DNA from: Methylotenera sp.
GTDB lineage: Bacteria > Pseudomonadota > Gammaproteobacteria > Burkholderiales > Methylophilaceae
NCBI RefSeq assembly: GCF_029945535.1
Contig: NZ_JAQSCU010000013.1
Coordinates: forward strand, 435,522 to 499,521
Reading direction: 5' to 3'
Length of the DNA: 64,000 nucleotides
This document shows positions 38,571-47,846 of this stretch, piece by piece. Each line of letters begins with the position of its first letter. Position 1 is the first letter of the stretch. Both the position numbers and the translations under genes were made by a program. The notes under the pieces are model-generated. The model had not been told where the DNA came from, did not search any database, and saw only the letters and a program-made list of their open reading frames with translations.

Positions 38571-39680
38571 GTGAAAGAAAAGCTGATTATCGCGGCGATT
38601 TCCGCGCGAGGGTATGCGCAAGCTGCTCAAGCGCAAGCTTACAGTGTGATTACCTTAGATGCTTTTGCTGACGCAGATACGCAAGCGCTTACTGAGCAAT
38701 GTTTTAAGATTAAGTTCGGCGAAAATGGAGTGGATGAAGCTGATTTTAAGCATCAGTTTTCACAAATAGAACTAGATAGCGATAGTTGTTTTGTATATGG
38801 CAGCTTATTCGATACAAAACCTGCCTTATTGGCATGGGTTGCCGAGCGTGTAAATTTGATAGGTAATTCAGCCGGAGCCTTGCAGCTAGTAAGAAGTTTT
38901 GATTTTTTTAAGTTGCTTGATGATTTGAATATCGTGCATCCTGAGGTGCAGTTGAGCGCGCCAGATGATGCCGATGACTGGCTGGCAAAAAGTTTGTTTA
39001 GCACTGGTGGCACGCATGTAAAACCAGCTTCAATGTGCAAAAAAGATGATTATTTTCAGCGAAAAATTGAAGGTGTTCCTGTTTCATTATTGTTTGTTGC
39101 AGATGGAAAAGTAGCGACAACGATAGGTTTTAATCAACAGTTTAGCGCACCTACTGTTGAGATGCCGTATCGTTTTGCAGGTGCTGTTAACAATGTGGTA
39201 TTGCCTCTACAGGTGCAGCAGCAATTTGTTGAAGCAGCTGGAAAGTTAACGGCTGCGTTGGGTTTAAAAGGTATTAATAGCCTTGATGCGGTGCTTGAAG
39301 GTAAAAAGTTGTGGATATTAGAGTTGAACCCACGTTTGAGTGCAACTTTTAACCTCTATCCAAATTTGCTGAAATCGCACATAGGAGCTAGTAGTGGTGA
39401 GTTTGTAAAGGTATCTAACGAGTTTTACCTAGCCAAAATGAGTACATCTAAAGCAGAATTGATTTTATATGCGGATCACGCGCTTAATATCCCAGTAGAT
39501 TTTAGTTGGCCAGATTGGGTTGCAGATATACCGAGTTTTGAAAATGGCAGCATTAAAATTGCTGAGAATGAACCTATTTGTACTGTGTTTGCGGAAGCGC
39601 AAGATGCTTTAGCCGCACAGCAATTAGTATTACAAAAAACTAAAATATTAAAGAGGGAGCTGCTTCATGACTCAAAATAA
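38571..39680 (+). CDS. ATP-grasp protein of the H4MPT cluster (OrfY-like)
   Basis: A 369-residue ATP-grasp-like ligase encoded between mtdB and mch, where methylotrophs carry the gene usually called orfY. The ATP-grasp character shows in KPASMCKKDDYFQRKIEGVPVS and in the metal-binding segment INSLDAVLEGKKLWILELNPRLSATF. The N-terminal AAISARGYAQAAQAQAYSVITLDAFAD is a preATP-grasp Rossmann-like unit. The start is GTG with only a weak ribosome-binding site. The last 14 bp overlap mch, implying coupled translation. Genetic work in other methylotrophs links this gene to H4MPT synthesis or function, but its exact reaction is not known to me. Confidence 0.82.
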   Translation: MKEKLIIAAISARGYAQAAQAQAYSVITLDAFADADTQALTEQCFKIKFGENGVDEADFKHQFSQIELDSDSCFVYGSLFDTKPALLAWVAERVNLIGNSAGALQLVRSFDFFKLLDDLNIVHPEVQLSAPDDADDWLAKSLFSTGGTHVKPASMCKKDDYFQRKIEGVPVSLLFVADGKVATTIGFNQQFSAPTVEMPYRFAGAVNNVVLPLQVQQQFVEAAGKLTAALGLKGINSLDAVLEGKKLWILELNPRLSATFNLYPNLLKSHIGASSGEFVKVSNEFYLAKMSTSKAELILYADHALNIPVDFSWPDWVADIPSFENGSIKIAENEPICTVFAEAQDALAAQQLVLQKTKILKRELLHDSK

Positions 39681-40650
39681 TACGATGGATGTGAGTGCTA
39701 ATTCAATCAGCGTGAATCAGCGCGCTAACCTGATTGTCACGCAATTGCTTGCGCAGGCTGATGTTTTGCAACTTGGCATCTCTATTCATGCCTCTGGCTG
39801 TACGATTGTCGATGCGGGGATTCAGCATGCGGGCTGTGCAGAAGCAGGGCGCTTGATTGCTGAGATTTGTATGGGCGGGCTTGGTGAGGTCAGTTTGCAA
39901 GCAGACAATCGTTTTGCTGGTTTCACTGAGGCGATTGCCGTGACATCAAATCAACCAGTATTAGCTTGTTTGGCAAGCCAATATGCAGGTTGGGCGTTGA
40001 GCCATGAAAAGTTCTTCTCATTAGGTTCTGGCCCTGCACGCGCATTGGCGCAGCGTGAAGATTTGTTTAAAGAGCTAGCCTATAAAGATTCCGCTGATAG
40101 CACTTGCATCGTGTTGGAAACTGACAAAATTCCACCTATGGAAGTCATCGACAAGATTGTGCGTGATACACAAGTTTCAGCAGAGGATCTGACGATTATT
40201 CTTACGCCAACCACTAGTATTGCTGGCGTTGTACAGATCGTTGGACGGGTTTTAGAGGTGGCACTGCATAAAGCGCATACCATTCATTTCCCTTTAGAAA
40301 ATATTGTCAGCGGTTCAGGTGTAGCCGTTTTACCGCCTGTGTCTAAAGACTTTATGACGGCGATGGGTCGCACTAATGACGCGATTTTGTTTGGCGGTGA
40401 AGTAAGCTTGCAGGTACGTTGTGAAGACGCTGCGGCTGCAGAGCTTGCCTTAAATTTACCTAGTAGTTCATCTAAAGACTATGGCAAAACCTTTGCGCAA
40501 GTCTTTAAATTTTACAATATGGATTTTTATAAAATTGATGCCATGTTGTTTAGCCCTGCTAAGGTGACAGTGACTAATCTACAAACAGGCAAAGTTTTTG
40601 AAGGTGGTCAATTAAACGCAGACTTAATTGCGCTATCATTCGGAGATTAG
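39667..40650 (+). CDS. mch: methenyl-tetrahydromethanopterin cyclohydrolase
   Basis: Mch hydrolyses methenyl-H4MPT to formyl-H4MPT, the step after MtdB. The 327-residue protein keeps the family blocks AGRLIAEICMGGLGEVSL, LACLASQYAGWALSHEKFF, GSGPARALA and the C-terminal MGRTNDAILFGGEVSLQV and DFYKIDAMLFSPA. A strong GAGGGAG ribosome-binding site lies inside the overlapping end of the ATP-grasp gene. It is of standard length and typical of betaproteobacterial methylotrophs. It works in the cytoplasm in the H4MPT-linked formaldehyde oxidation route. Confidence 0.96.
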   Translation: MTQNNTMDVSANSISVNQRANLIVTQLLAQADVLQLGISIHASGCTIVDAGIQHAGCAEAGRLIAEICMGGLGEVSLQADNRFAGFTEAIAVTSNQPVLACLASQYAGWALSHEKFFSLGSGPARALAQREDLFKELAYKDSADSTCIVLETDKIPPMEVIDKIVRDTQVSAEDLTIILTPTTSIAGVVQIVGRVLEVALHKAHTIHFPLENIVSGSGVAVLPPVSKDFMTAMGRTNDAILFGGEVSLQVRCEDAAAAELALNLPSSSSKDYGKTFAQVFKFYNMDFYKIDAMLFSPAKVTVTNLQTGKVFEGGQLNADLIALSFGD

Positions 40651-40670
40651 TCTTTATGTAGTGAGTTGTT

Positions 40671-41561
40671 TTGAAAATCCCAATCTTTACTGATGACCCA
40701 GGCTGGCATGGCGCGCGTTTAAAAGAAGCTTTTGCTAAACATAATGTAGAAGCAGTTTACGTCTCGTTGCAAGACTGTGTCATCAATTTGAATGGCGCTC
40801 AGCCTAGTATTCAAATCCCCAATTTCGACACTCTGCCACCTGCGGTTTTCGTCCGCGGCGTTTCTGGCGGTACCATGCAGCAAGTCATCACACGTTTAAA
40901 CGTTTTACACATGCTGTCTATGCTTAAGGTCGTTATCTATAACGATGTAAAGGCCATAGAACGTACCGTAGATAAAGCGATGACAAGCTTTTTATTGCGT
41001 CGAAATGGTGTAGCTACACCTGCAACTTGGGTGAGTGAATCCAAAGCGCAAGTAGAAAATTTTCGTCATACTGCCAATCAAAATAAGCAAGTTTTAGTAT
41101 TAAAACCCTTGTTTGGTTCTCAGGGGTTGGGCGTTCGTCAGTTATTAGTTAACGAAACATTGCCCGTGCCCATGCAGCAATTTGTGGATGGCGTCTATTA
41201 TCTTCAGCAATTCATTGAAACTGGCGATGCGCCGCATGATTACCGCGTATTTGTTATTCAAGGCAAAGTGGTTGCCGCCATGAGGCGCATAGGGAGTAGT
41301 TGGGTGAATAACGTTGCAGCAGGCGGTCGCTGTGAAGGCGTTGAGCTTGATGCCAATCATGAGATGACAACGCTAGCTATACAAGCTGCCTTAGCACTTG
41401 ATATTGATTATTGTGGTGTTGATATTATTCAGTCTATTTCGGGTGAATATTATGTCTTGGAAGTCAATAGTGTCCCTGCGTGGAAAGGCTTGCAGAGTGT
41501 GTCTAGGGTAGATGTTGCGCAATTATTAGCCGATGATTTTTTGTCTAAATTAAAGGCTTAA
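40671..41561 (+). CDS. RimK-type ATP-grasp ligase of the H4MPT cluster (Orf7-like)
   Basis: A 296-residue RimK/MptN-type ATP-grasp enzyme, the family that adds glutamate to protein, cofactor F420 or H4MPT termini. ATP-grasp motifs include LVLKPLFGSQGLGVRQLL, the FIETGDAPHDYRVFVIQGKVVAAMRR segment and the metal ligands in EYYVLEVNSVPAWKG. The start is TTG, 20 bp after mch. In methylotrophs the gene at this position is generally called orf7. A role in ligating an amino acid to the pterin or methylofuran side chain is inferred from the family and the neighbours. Confidence 0.85.
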   Translation: MKIPIFTDDPGWHGARLKEAFAKHNVEAVYVSLQDCVINLNGAQPSIQIPNFDTLPPAVFVRGVSGGTMQQVITRLNVLHMLSMLKVVIYNDVKAIERTVDKAMTSFLLRRNGVATPATWVSESKAQVENFRHTANQNKQVLVLKPLFGSQGLGVRQLLVNETLPVPMQQFVDGVYYLQQFIETGDAPHDYRVFVIQGKVVAAMRRIGSSWVNNVAAGGRCEGVELDANHEMTTLAIQAALALDIDYCGVDIIQSISGEYYVLEVNSVPAWKGLQSVSRVDVAQLLADDFLSKLKA

Positions 41562-41563
41562 CA

Positions 41564-42424
41564 ATGGCGATTTCAGCAAAAATAGCACAAGCTTATCGAA
41601 ACGCCTGCATGGTTGAACTTGAAGCTTTAAAGCCAGGTAACGTGCATGTGTTTGCCGATGGTCATGGCATGACGATACATGACTTTATTAAGAGCGCGGA
41701 TGCTTCAGCGGCAGTAATCGCTCAAGAAAATTTAAGTGTTGGTGAGCGAGTATTCCAGTCAGTAAAAGCCACGCAAATAGCCGTTGGGATGAATACCAAC
41801 TTAGGTATTATTTTATTATGTGCACCTTTGATTCATGCGGCTTTACATGATAATGAGGCTCCAGATGTCGTAAATCAAAGCTTACAGCAACGTTTGAATT
41901 TCACTTTAAATCAACTGAAGGTGGAGGATGCCACTTTAACTGGACAGGCGATTGTATTGGCAAATCCAGCAGGGTTAGGCAACTCTAACGTGAACGATGT
42001 TCATGAGTCCTCTAGTGTGAGCTTGCTAGAGATGATGGCTTCAGCACAGGATAAAGACCGCATTGCCTGGCAATATGCAAATGCTTTTGCTGATGTGTTT
42101 GAGTTTGGTTTGCCTCATTACAAGAAGGCGATGCATAAATGGAATAACCAAGCTTGGGCCACCACAGCGCTGTATTTAGGCTTTTTAGCAAGACAATTAG
42201 ATAGCCATGTCATCCGTAAGTACGGTGAAGCGTTAGCCAAAGAAGTTATGCAAGAGGCTGTTGATCTGCAAACCCTATATTGGGCGACGGAAAACCCAAA
42301 ATTAGTGCAAAAAAAATTATTAGTATGGGATGCTTCTTTGAAGGCGCAGAACATCAACCCTGGTACTAGTGCAGATTTGACTGTTACTTGCTTAATGGTG
42401 AGTAATTTTGAGGGAATTGTTTAG
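41564..42424 (+). CDS. CitG/MdcB-like triphosphoribosyl transferase homologue of the H4MPT cluster (Orf5-like)
   Basis: A 286-residue protein of the triphosphoribosyl-dephospho-CoA synthase family (CitG/MdcB), called orf5 in methylotroph H4MPT clusters. Family motifs are visible in ELEALKPGNVHVFADGHGM and GMNTNLGIILLCAPLIHAA, which correspond to the nucleotide-binding region. No citrate or malonate decarboxylase genes are near, so the classical role in acyl carrier protein maturation is improbable. It more likely transfers a ribosyl phosphate in cofactor synthesis. It is separated by 2 bp from the RimK-like gene and is the last gene of the first C1 block. Confidence 0.85.
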   Translation: MAISAKIAQAYRNACMVELEALKPGNVHVFADGHGMTIHDFIKSADASAAVIAQENLSVGERVFQSVKATQIAVGMNTNLGIILLCAPLIHAALHDNEAPDVVNQSLQQRLNFTLNQLKVEDATLTGQAIVLANPAGLGNSNVNDVHESSSVSLLEMMASAQDKDRIAWQYANAFADVFEFGLPHYKKAMHKWNNQAWATTALYLGFLARQLDSHVIRKYGEALAKEVMQEAVDLQTLYWATENPKLVQKKLLVWDASLKAQNINPGTSADLTVTCLMVSNFEGIV

Positions 42425-42575
42425 AGAATCTGAGTGGTGGCTGGGTTTTACAGCTCAAAAGGGTGTATTGTGGATAATGTAAATTAATGATAATTTGTAA
42501 GAATAATATTAAATATCAAACATTTGGATGTTTTTTGGTATTTAAACTAGAAAATAAAAATTGAGAGTAAAAATA

Positions 42576-43283
42576 ATGGTGGAAGCTAATAAAAAACCAA
42601 GAATTGCGTTTTTAGAAGATGATTTAGCCTTTGCTGAAACAATTTTAGAGTGGTTTAACGAAGCTGGTTTTGAGGTAGATCACTTTGTGACAGGCTTAGA
42701 TTTCCTTCGTAAGTTTTCCAATTCACAATATGATCTTTGTCTTTTTGATTGGGCGCTGCCTGATATGGAAGGCCCAGATGTCATGGTGAGCATTAAGCTC
42801 AGATCTAATAAACTACCTCCAATTATTTTCTTGACGGGCCGTAGCGAGGAGGATGATATTGTTCGCGTGATTGAATCAGGCGCTGATGATTACATGGTGA
42901 AACCAGCCAGCCGCCAGTTGATTATGGCACGAGTCAACGCGCTACTAAGAAGAACGCAGCCTGAATATAAGAACGAAACGGTTTGTGATTTAGGTAGCCT
43001 AAAAATTGATACTAAGCAGCGTTTGGTATTGTTGGATGGTGAAGAAGTTAAACTCACAGACAAGGAGCTGGATTTAGCTTGGTACTTTTTGAAAAATGTT
43101 GGGGTGCTTTTATCTAGAGTACATTTGATGCAGGTGGTATGGGGTTCCAGCGCAGATATCGAAACGCGCAAGGTTGATGTACATGTTAGCCATTTACGGA
43201 CTAAGCTGAAGTTAACACCTGAGTATGGATGGAAGCTTACTTCCATTTATCAGCAAGGTTACCGTTTAGAGAGAGCTGAATAG
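42576..43283 (+). CDS. OmpR/PhoB-type response regulator
   Basis: A 235-residue response regulator. The receiver domain (about residues 8-122) has Asp58 as phosphoacceptor in LCLFDWALPDMEG, with the acidic pair ED near residue 15 and Lys in DDYMVKPAS. The C-terminal winged helix (about 140-233) is of the OmpR class with RKVDVHVSHLRTKL. I prefer the ATG at 42576 (GAGAG nine bases upstream) to the TTG at 42561. Six base pairs separate it from the FecR-like gene, so the two should be co-transcribed. The cognate kinase is presumably the CHASE2 protein two genes downstream. Confidence 0.9.
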   Translation: MVEANKKPRIAFLEDDLAFAETILEWFNEAGFEVDHFVTGLDFLRKFSNSQYDLCLFDWALPDMEGPDVMVSIKLRSNKLPPIIFLTGRSEEDDIVRVIESGADDYMVKPASRQLIMARVNALLRRTQPEYKNETVCDLGSLKIDTKQRLVLLDGEEVKLTDKELDLAWYFLKNVGVLLSRVHLMQVVWGSSADIETRKVDVHVSHLRTKLKLTPEYGWKLTSIYQQGYRLERAE

Positions 43284-43289
43284 TCATCT

Positions 43290-44627
43290 ATGAAAAACTC
43301 TCTCCATATTTTCAGCATTGCGCTGTTGTTTGTTAGTATTGTTAGTCATGCCGATGACGTAAGTGCCGAACTGAATCCTGCGGGAAACCAAGAAACAGTT
43401 TGGGCATATAGTGTGCTTAAGGATGATTCTTTCGAGCGTATTTATCAAAAGTATTTAAATAAGCGTGCCAATATTGCTGCGCTGTCAGAATACAATCATC
43501 ACCCGCTCAGCAAGAAATTACAACCCGCACAAGTCATCAACATTCCTGTTGAAATGCTTAGAAGAACACCTAAAAACGCACAGGTTTTACTGGTTTATGG
43601 TGATGTAAATGCTACTAGCATTGCAGGTGGCGATACGCATCAAGTGAAAAAAGATGACTTATTCGTGGCTGGTGATTCTTTAGCTACAGGTAAAAATAGT
43701 CTTGCAAAGTTGCTTTTTGCAGATGGCTCAAAGATCGATATTCAGTCAAACTCTAATCTAAGTATTCAAGACAGTTACCAATATGTGGGTAAAGAAACTT
43801 TTGTAACGAATTTGAAATTGGTCAAAGGCCGCAGCCAAGTTTCTGCTAATCCAGAGCATGTTGTAGGCAATACTTTAAAGATACAAACTCCGTCGGCAGT
43901 TGCTGCTGTACGCGGCACGCAATTTAGAGTGGCTGCTGAAGAGAATGTTTCTTTGCAAGAAACTCTAGAAGGTCGAGTAGCCTTTAGTGCAAGTGGCCAA
44001 GAAGTGTTGTTGGTAAAAGGTTATGGTAGCGCGGCAGAAAAAGACAAAGCGCCTTTGCCGCCGATTCAATTACCTGGTGCGCCAGATGTAAGCGCATTGC
44101 CAAAGTTATTTGAGATTAACTCTGCTGAATTTAACTTTTCTGCCCAACAAGGTGTCGTTGCATGGATTGGGCAGTTGGCTTTAGATGCAGACTTTACAAA
44201 AATATTGAATGAGCAAACCACTCAAGCAGGAAAGTTGATTTTTGCAGATTTAACCGATGGTCAATATTTCTTGAAGCTTAGAACGCAAGATCAGCATGGT
44301 TTGCAAAGTATAGATGCAACCCATGTTTTCCATGTTAAAGCACTGCCGCCAGAACCGTTGCTGGAGTTAATTGAGCCTTTAGATGGTGCGGTGATTCCGC
44401 TTGCGCCAACCGACTTGAGCTGGACGCCTGTACCAACAGCGACTAGCTACCTCGTACAAGTGGCTCGAGATATTAACTTTACTGATAATTTATATGAGCG
44501 TCATAGTTCTTACAGCAAGCTCACAATCAATCAGTCGTTTGGTGCAGGTGTGTTTTATTGGCGAGTTGCAGCACTGTCTGGCGGCAAGTCACAAAAATTT
44601 TCAAACATTAGAACATTCTCTCGTTAA
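43290..44627 (+). CDS. exported LysM-FecR domain protein
   Basis: The 445-residue protein carries a Sec signal peptide (KNSLHIFSIALLFVSIVSHA). A LysM-like peptidoglycan-binding module follows (about residues 35-88, with WAYSVLKDDSFERIYQKYLN). A FecR domain spans about 100-240 (VRGTQFRVAAEENVS is the core), and the C-terminus has beta-sandwich, fibronectin-like repeats ending in YWRVAALSGGKSQKFSN. FecR in iron transport relays a periplasmic signal to an anti-sigma system, but this class is soluble or wall-bound and has no TonB partner here. Its position between a response regulator and a CHASE2 kinase suggests it senses or presents a periplasmic signal to the kinase. That role is inferred. Confidence 0.87.
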   Translation: MKNSLHIFSIALLFVSIVSHADDVSAELNPAGNQETVWAYSVLKDDSFERIYQKYLNKRANIAALSEYNHHPLSKKLQPAQVINIPVEMLRRTPKNAQVLLVYGDVNATSIAGGDTHQVKKDDLFVAGDSLATGKNSLAKLLFADGSKIDIQSNSNLSIQDSYQYVGKETFVTNLKLVKGRSQVSANPEHVVGNTLKIQTPSAVAAVRGTQFRVAAEENVSLQETLEGRVAFSASGQEVLLVKGYGSAAEKDKAPLPPIQLPGAPDVSALPKLFEINSAEFNFSAQQGVVAWIGQLALDADFTKILNEQTTQAGKLIFADLTDGQYFLKLRTQDQHGLQSIDATHVFHVKALPPEPLLELIEPLDGAVIPLAPTDLSWTPVPTATSYLVQVARDINFTDNLYERHSSYSKLTINQSFGAGVFYWRVAALSGGKSQKFSNIRTFSR

Positions 44628-44630
44628 ACC

Positions 44631-44654
44631 TAGAGATCTAAATTTAGATCTCTA
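44631..44654. promoter_or_regulatory. 24 bp perfect palindrome just before the CHASE2 kinase start
   Basis: The two 12 bp arms (TAGAGATCTAAA and its complement) meet without a spacer. The element begins 3 bp after the FecR-like stop codon and ends 9 bp before the TTG start of the kinase gene. It occupies the place where a ribosome-binding site would be. It could be a dimeric regulator site, an internal promoter operator or an RNA hairpin limiting kinase translation. Confidence 0.6.
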
Positions 44655-44663
44655 ATGTAGATA

Positions 44664-46634
44664 TTGTCCATCAGTGTGCTATTTAAATTTAACCAGCTAA
44701 GTGACCGTCTTTTTACAGCCCTGATATTGACGCTTTTTGCTTCAGTGTTGGCTTACAGCGGCTTGTTAGTTCGGTTTGACAATCTTCATTACGATTTAGG
44801 TCGTTACCTCACATTTAAACCAGCGCCTGCTGACATTGTGATTGTTGCAATCGATGAGGCTAGCTTGAAAAGCATAGGCAGGTGGCCTTGGTCTCGCAAT
44901 GTTCATGCTGATTTAATTAATAAACTTAAGCAACAGCAGGCACGCGTGATAGGTTTGGATATTATTTTTTCTGAGCCTGAGTTAAGCAATCCTAAAGCTG
45001 ATCTGGCATTGGCTGAAGCTATAGAAAAAGCTGACAATGTAGTATTACCCGTGTTATTTGAAGAGCCATACAAAGGCTCACCAATTAAGCAAAGTGTACC
45101 TTTGGAAAGTTTTGCGCTACATGCCGCGGCTTTAGGACGAGTCCATGTGCCATTAGATGCCGATGGTATTGCCCGTAGCATTTATTTGTGGGAAGGTTTG
45201 GGCTCAGCTAGCCTTCAGCATTTCTCACAAGCTGTGTTAGAGGCAGCCAAAGAGTTGCCTAGCAATCTCAGTCTATTTCCTGTCAATACATTACACACAA
45301 AAATATCTTTAACTAAGTCAGACCGCTTAATTTCACTTGATGAACGCAGAGTTAAGTTTTTAGGCCCACCTGGACATTTCCGACGTATTTCTTACATCAA
45401 CGTGCTCACAGGAGAGTTTCCAGCTCATTTATTTAAAGACAAAATTGTTTTGGTCGGTGCAACCGCTGTCGGTATGGGGGATATATTGCCTACGCCAGTG
45501 TCAGCACAAATGCAGCCCATGCCCGGCGTTGAGTTTCATGCAAATACTATTGCGGCAATGCGAGATTCTGCTTTAATTGTTAACTTACCAATTTGGCTTA
45601 CTTGTTTGATAAGCGTTATGTTGGCCTTGGTTCCATTACTGTTCTTGCCAAAGCTCAGCCCATTAAAATCTTTACTTTCTATTGTTGGATATTACTTTGT
45701 AGTGATGGTGATGGCTATCGCGATGCCATCTCTCTTTAATATTTGGGTGCCGCCAGCAAGCGCGTTAATCGCAATACTACTTGCATATCCTATATGGAGT
45801 TGGCGTAAGCTGGAGTCCGCTCAAGTTTATTTAGATCATGCACTCAAAAACCTTCATGATGATTTAGCTTTGTTAGGCGTAGATAAAAGAGAGTTGGAGT
45901 ATGAAAACGATAAAGACTCCATGCGTTCACGTATCTCTAATGTAAGGCTGGCTTCAAAACATTTGCGAGATCTACACGGTGTGAGGCGAGACACCTTATC
46001 TTTTATTTCGCATGATTTACGTGCGCCGCTTGGGGCTGCAATTATGTTACTAAATGAAGATGATGTTAATCATAAGCATTTGCCACGTATTGCCAATATG
46101 CTTAATAAATCTCTCGCTATGGCTGATAGCTTCTTGCAATCATCAAGAGCCGAAATGGCTGATGCGAGTAAATTTCAAGATTTAGATTTAGTGAGTCTAG
46201 TTCAACAGGCCTTGGACGATGTTTATGCGGTAGCGCATTCTAAGAAAATAATACTCAATACTAACTTGCCTGACGATAATCTTTGGCTAAAAGGTGATTT
46301 TGGTTTGCTGCAGCGCGCTGTCACGAATGTTTTATTGAATGCAGTAAAGTACTCGCCATTAGAAGGCATGATATATGTAGAGTTAGAAGAAAGAAATAAC
46401 GAGGCAATATTAAGCATTACTGATGCTGGGCCAGGTATAGAGTCAGAAAGAGTCGCTAAGTTGTTTAAGCGCTTTAGCCGAGCAGAAGGTGATCATCAGG
46501 CCGCAGAGGGTACCGGTTTAGGTTTGTATTTTGTAGATGTGACCATTAAAAAGCATGGCGGAAGTTTTTTTGTGCGTAGTGAGCTTGGTCATGGTGCAAC
46601 ATTTACTTTGACTTTGCCGTTAGAGTTGCAATAA
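44664..46634 (+). CDS. CHASE2-domain sensor histidine kinase
   Basis: The 656-residue kinase begins with one membrane helix (about residues 15-35) and a periplasmic CHASE2 domain (about 40-300). Three further membrane helices follow (about 310-378), then a dimerisation/H-box region with His450 in SFISHDLRAPLG and a HATPase domain with the N-box NVLLNAVKYSP and G-box GTGLGLYFV. CHASE2 is an extracytoplasmic sensory module of unknown ligand. The start is TTG (a GTG four codons in is possible) and lies just after a perfect palindrome. It is the third gene of the response regulator-FecR-kinase set, and all active-site boxes look intact. Confidence 0.9.
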   Translation: MSISVLFKFNQLSDRLFTALILTLFASVLAYSGLLVRFDNLHYDLGRYLTFKPAPADIVIVAIDEASLKSIGRWPWSRNVHADLINKLKQQQARVIGLDIIFSEPELSNPKADLALAEAIEKADNVVLPVLFEEPYKGSPIKQSVPLESFALHAAALGRVHVPLDADGIARSIYLWEGLGSASLQHFSQAVLEAAKELPSNLSLFPVNTLHTKISLTKSDRLISLDERRVKFLGPPGHFRRISYINVLTGEFPAHLFKDKIVLVGATAVGMGDILPTPVSAQMQPMPGVEFHANTIAAMRDSALIVNLPIWLTCLISVMLALVPLLFLPKLSPLKSLLSIVGYYFVVMVMAIAMPSLFNIWVPPASALIAILLAYPIWSWRKLESAQVYLDHALKNLHDDLALLGVDKRELEYENDKDSMRSRISNVRLASKHLRDLHGVRRDTLSFISHDLRAPLGAAIMLLNEDDVNHKHLPRIANMLNKSLAMADSFLQSSRAEMADASKFQDLDLVSLVQQALDDVYAVAHSKKIILNTNLPDDNLWLKGDFGLLQRAVTNVLLNAVKYSPLEGMIYVELEERNNEAILSITDAGPGIESERVAKLFKRFSRAEGDHQAAEGTGLGLYFVDVTIKKHGGSFFVRSELGHGATFTLTLPLELQ

Positions 46635-46699
46635 ATTTAACAATCAGCAATCAACACAAAAATAGTTCGTGATAAAAGGCTAATCAAATAGCGCTTATA

Positions 46700-46728
46700 A
46701 CGACAGCGCTAGAATTTTAAGATATAAT
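46700..46728 (+). promoter_or_regulatory. candidate sigma-70 promoter of tal
   Basis: A perfect -10 hexamer TATAAT at 46723-46728 is preceded, with a 17 bp spacer, by ACGACA (four of six matches to the -35 consensus). It lies about 110 bp upstream of the tal start codon in the 206 bp gap after the kinase gene. Confidence 0.5.
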
Positions 46729-46840
46729 CTTGCACTAGATTTTATGCATGACTTCAGCAATTTCAAATATTTAATTAGCTTGCCTAGTTAGCAGGTTTGA
46801 AAAGCAAGAATACTTTCAAATAATTTTCAGGAGGCAATCA

Positions 46841-47794
46841 ATGGCAAATTTATTAGACCAACTCAAAGCAATCACAACTATCGTGGCCGATACTGGTGAT
46901 GTAGAAGCGATTAAAGCAGTAAAACCAGTGGATGCAACAACTAATCCATCATTAGTTTTAAAAGCAAGTCAATTGCCACAATACGCACCTTTAATTGAAA
47001 CAGCGATTGCTTATGCAAAAGCACAAGGTGGTACTAAAGCAGAACAAATTGACAGCGCTGCTGACAAATTAGCAGTGTTGATTGGTGCTGAAATTACTAA
47101 AGAAGTACCAGGTCGTATCTCAACTGAAGTAGATGCACGTTTATCTTTCAATTTAGATGCAATGGTGGCTAAAGGCCGTAAATTGATTGCACTTTACGAA
47201 GAGTCAGGCATCAGCAAAGACCGCGTGTTGATTAAATTGGCTTCAACATGGGAAGGTATTAAAGCGGGCGAGATTCTTGAAAAAGAAGGCATTCAGTGTA
47301 ACCTAACATTGCTATTCGGTTTCGGTCAAGCGCGTGCATGTGCTGAAGCTGGCGTATTCTTGATTTCACCATTTGTTGGTCGTATCTTAGATTGGTACAA
47401 AGCTAAAAACCCAACAACAGAATACACACAAGAAACAGATCCAGGCGTAGTTTCAGTTCGCGCAATCTATGCATACTACAAAGAGCATGGCTATAAAACA
47501 GTGGTAATGGGTGCTTCATTCCGTAACACTGGCGAGTTAATTGCGTTGGCTGGCTGTGATCGTTTAACTGTTTCACCAAACTTATTGCAAGATTTGGCAG
47601 CAACAGAAGGCACTTTAGTACAAGTGATGAAGGATAATGGCGCAACTAAGACGGCACCAGCAAAAATGACTGAAGCAGAATTCCGCTTTGAATTGAACCA
47701 AGATGCCATGGCTATTGAGAAATTGTCAGAAGGTATTCGCGGTTTTGTAGCGGATCAAAACAAACTTGAGGCGGCTTTAAGCGCAAAATTGTAA
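46841..47794 (+). CDS. tal: transaldolase
   Basis: Transaldolase moves a dihydroxyacetone unit between sugar phosphates and here serves the rearrangement phase of the RuMP cycle. The 317-residue TalB-type protein has the Schiff-base lysine at Lys132 in [11 protein letters not shown], the N-terminal [12 protein letters not shown] and the phosphate site [12 protein letters not shown] strong AGGAGG ribosome-binding site precedes the ATG. It sits directly before hps and phi, fitting its use in formaldehyde assimilation. Codons are biased toward a restricted set, consistent with high expression. Confidence 0.96.
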   Translation: MANLLDQLKAITTIVADTGDVEAIKAVKPVDATTNPSLVLKASQLPQYAPLIETAIAYAKAQGGTKAEQIDSAADKLAVLIGAEITKEVPGRISTEVDARLSFNLDAMVAKGRKLIALYEESGISKDRVLIKLASTWEGIKAGEILEKEGIQCNLTLLFGFGQARACAEAGVFLISPFVGRILDWYKAKNPTTEYTQETDPGVVSVRAIYAYYKEHGYKTVVMGASFRNTGELIALAGCDRLTVSPNLLQDLAATEGTLVQVMKDNGATKTAPAKMTEAEFRFELNQDAMAIEKLSEGIRGFVADQNKLEAALSAKL

Positions 47795-47846
47795 TTTAGT
47801 CAAATTCTAAATTTTGTAATTTGAATGTAATGTTACAAGTTTAGAA

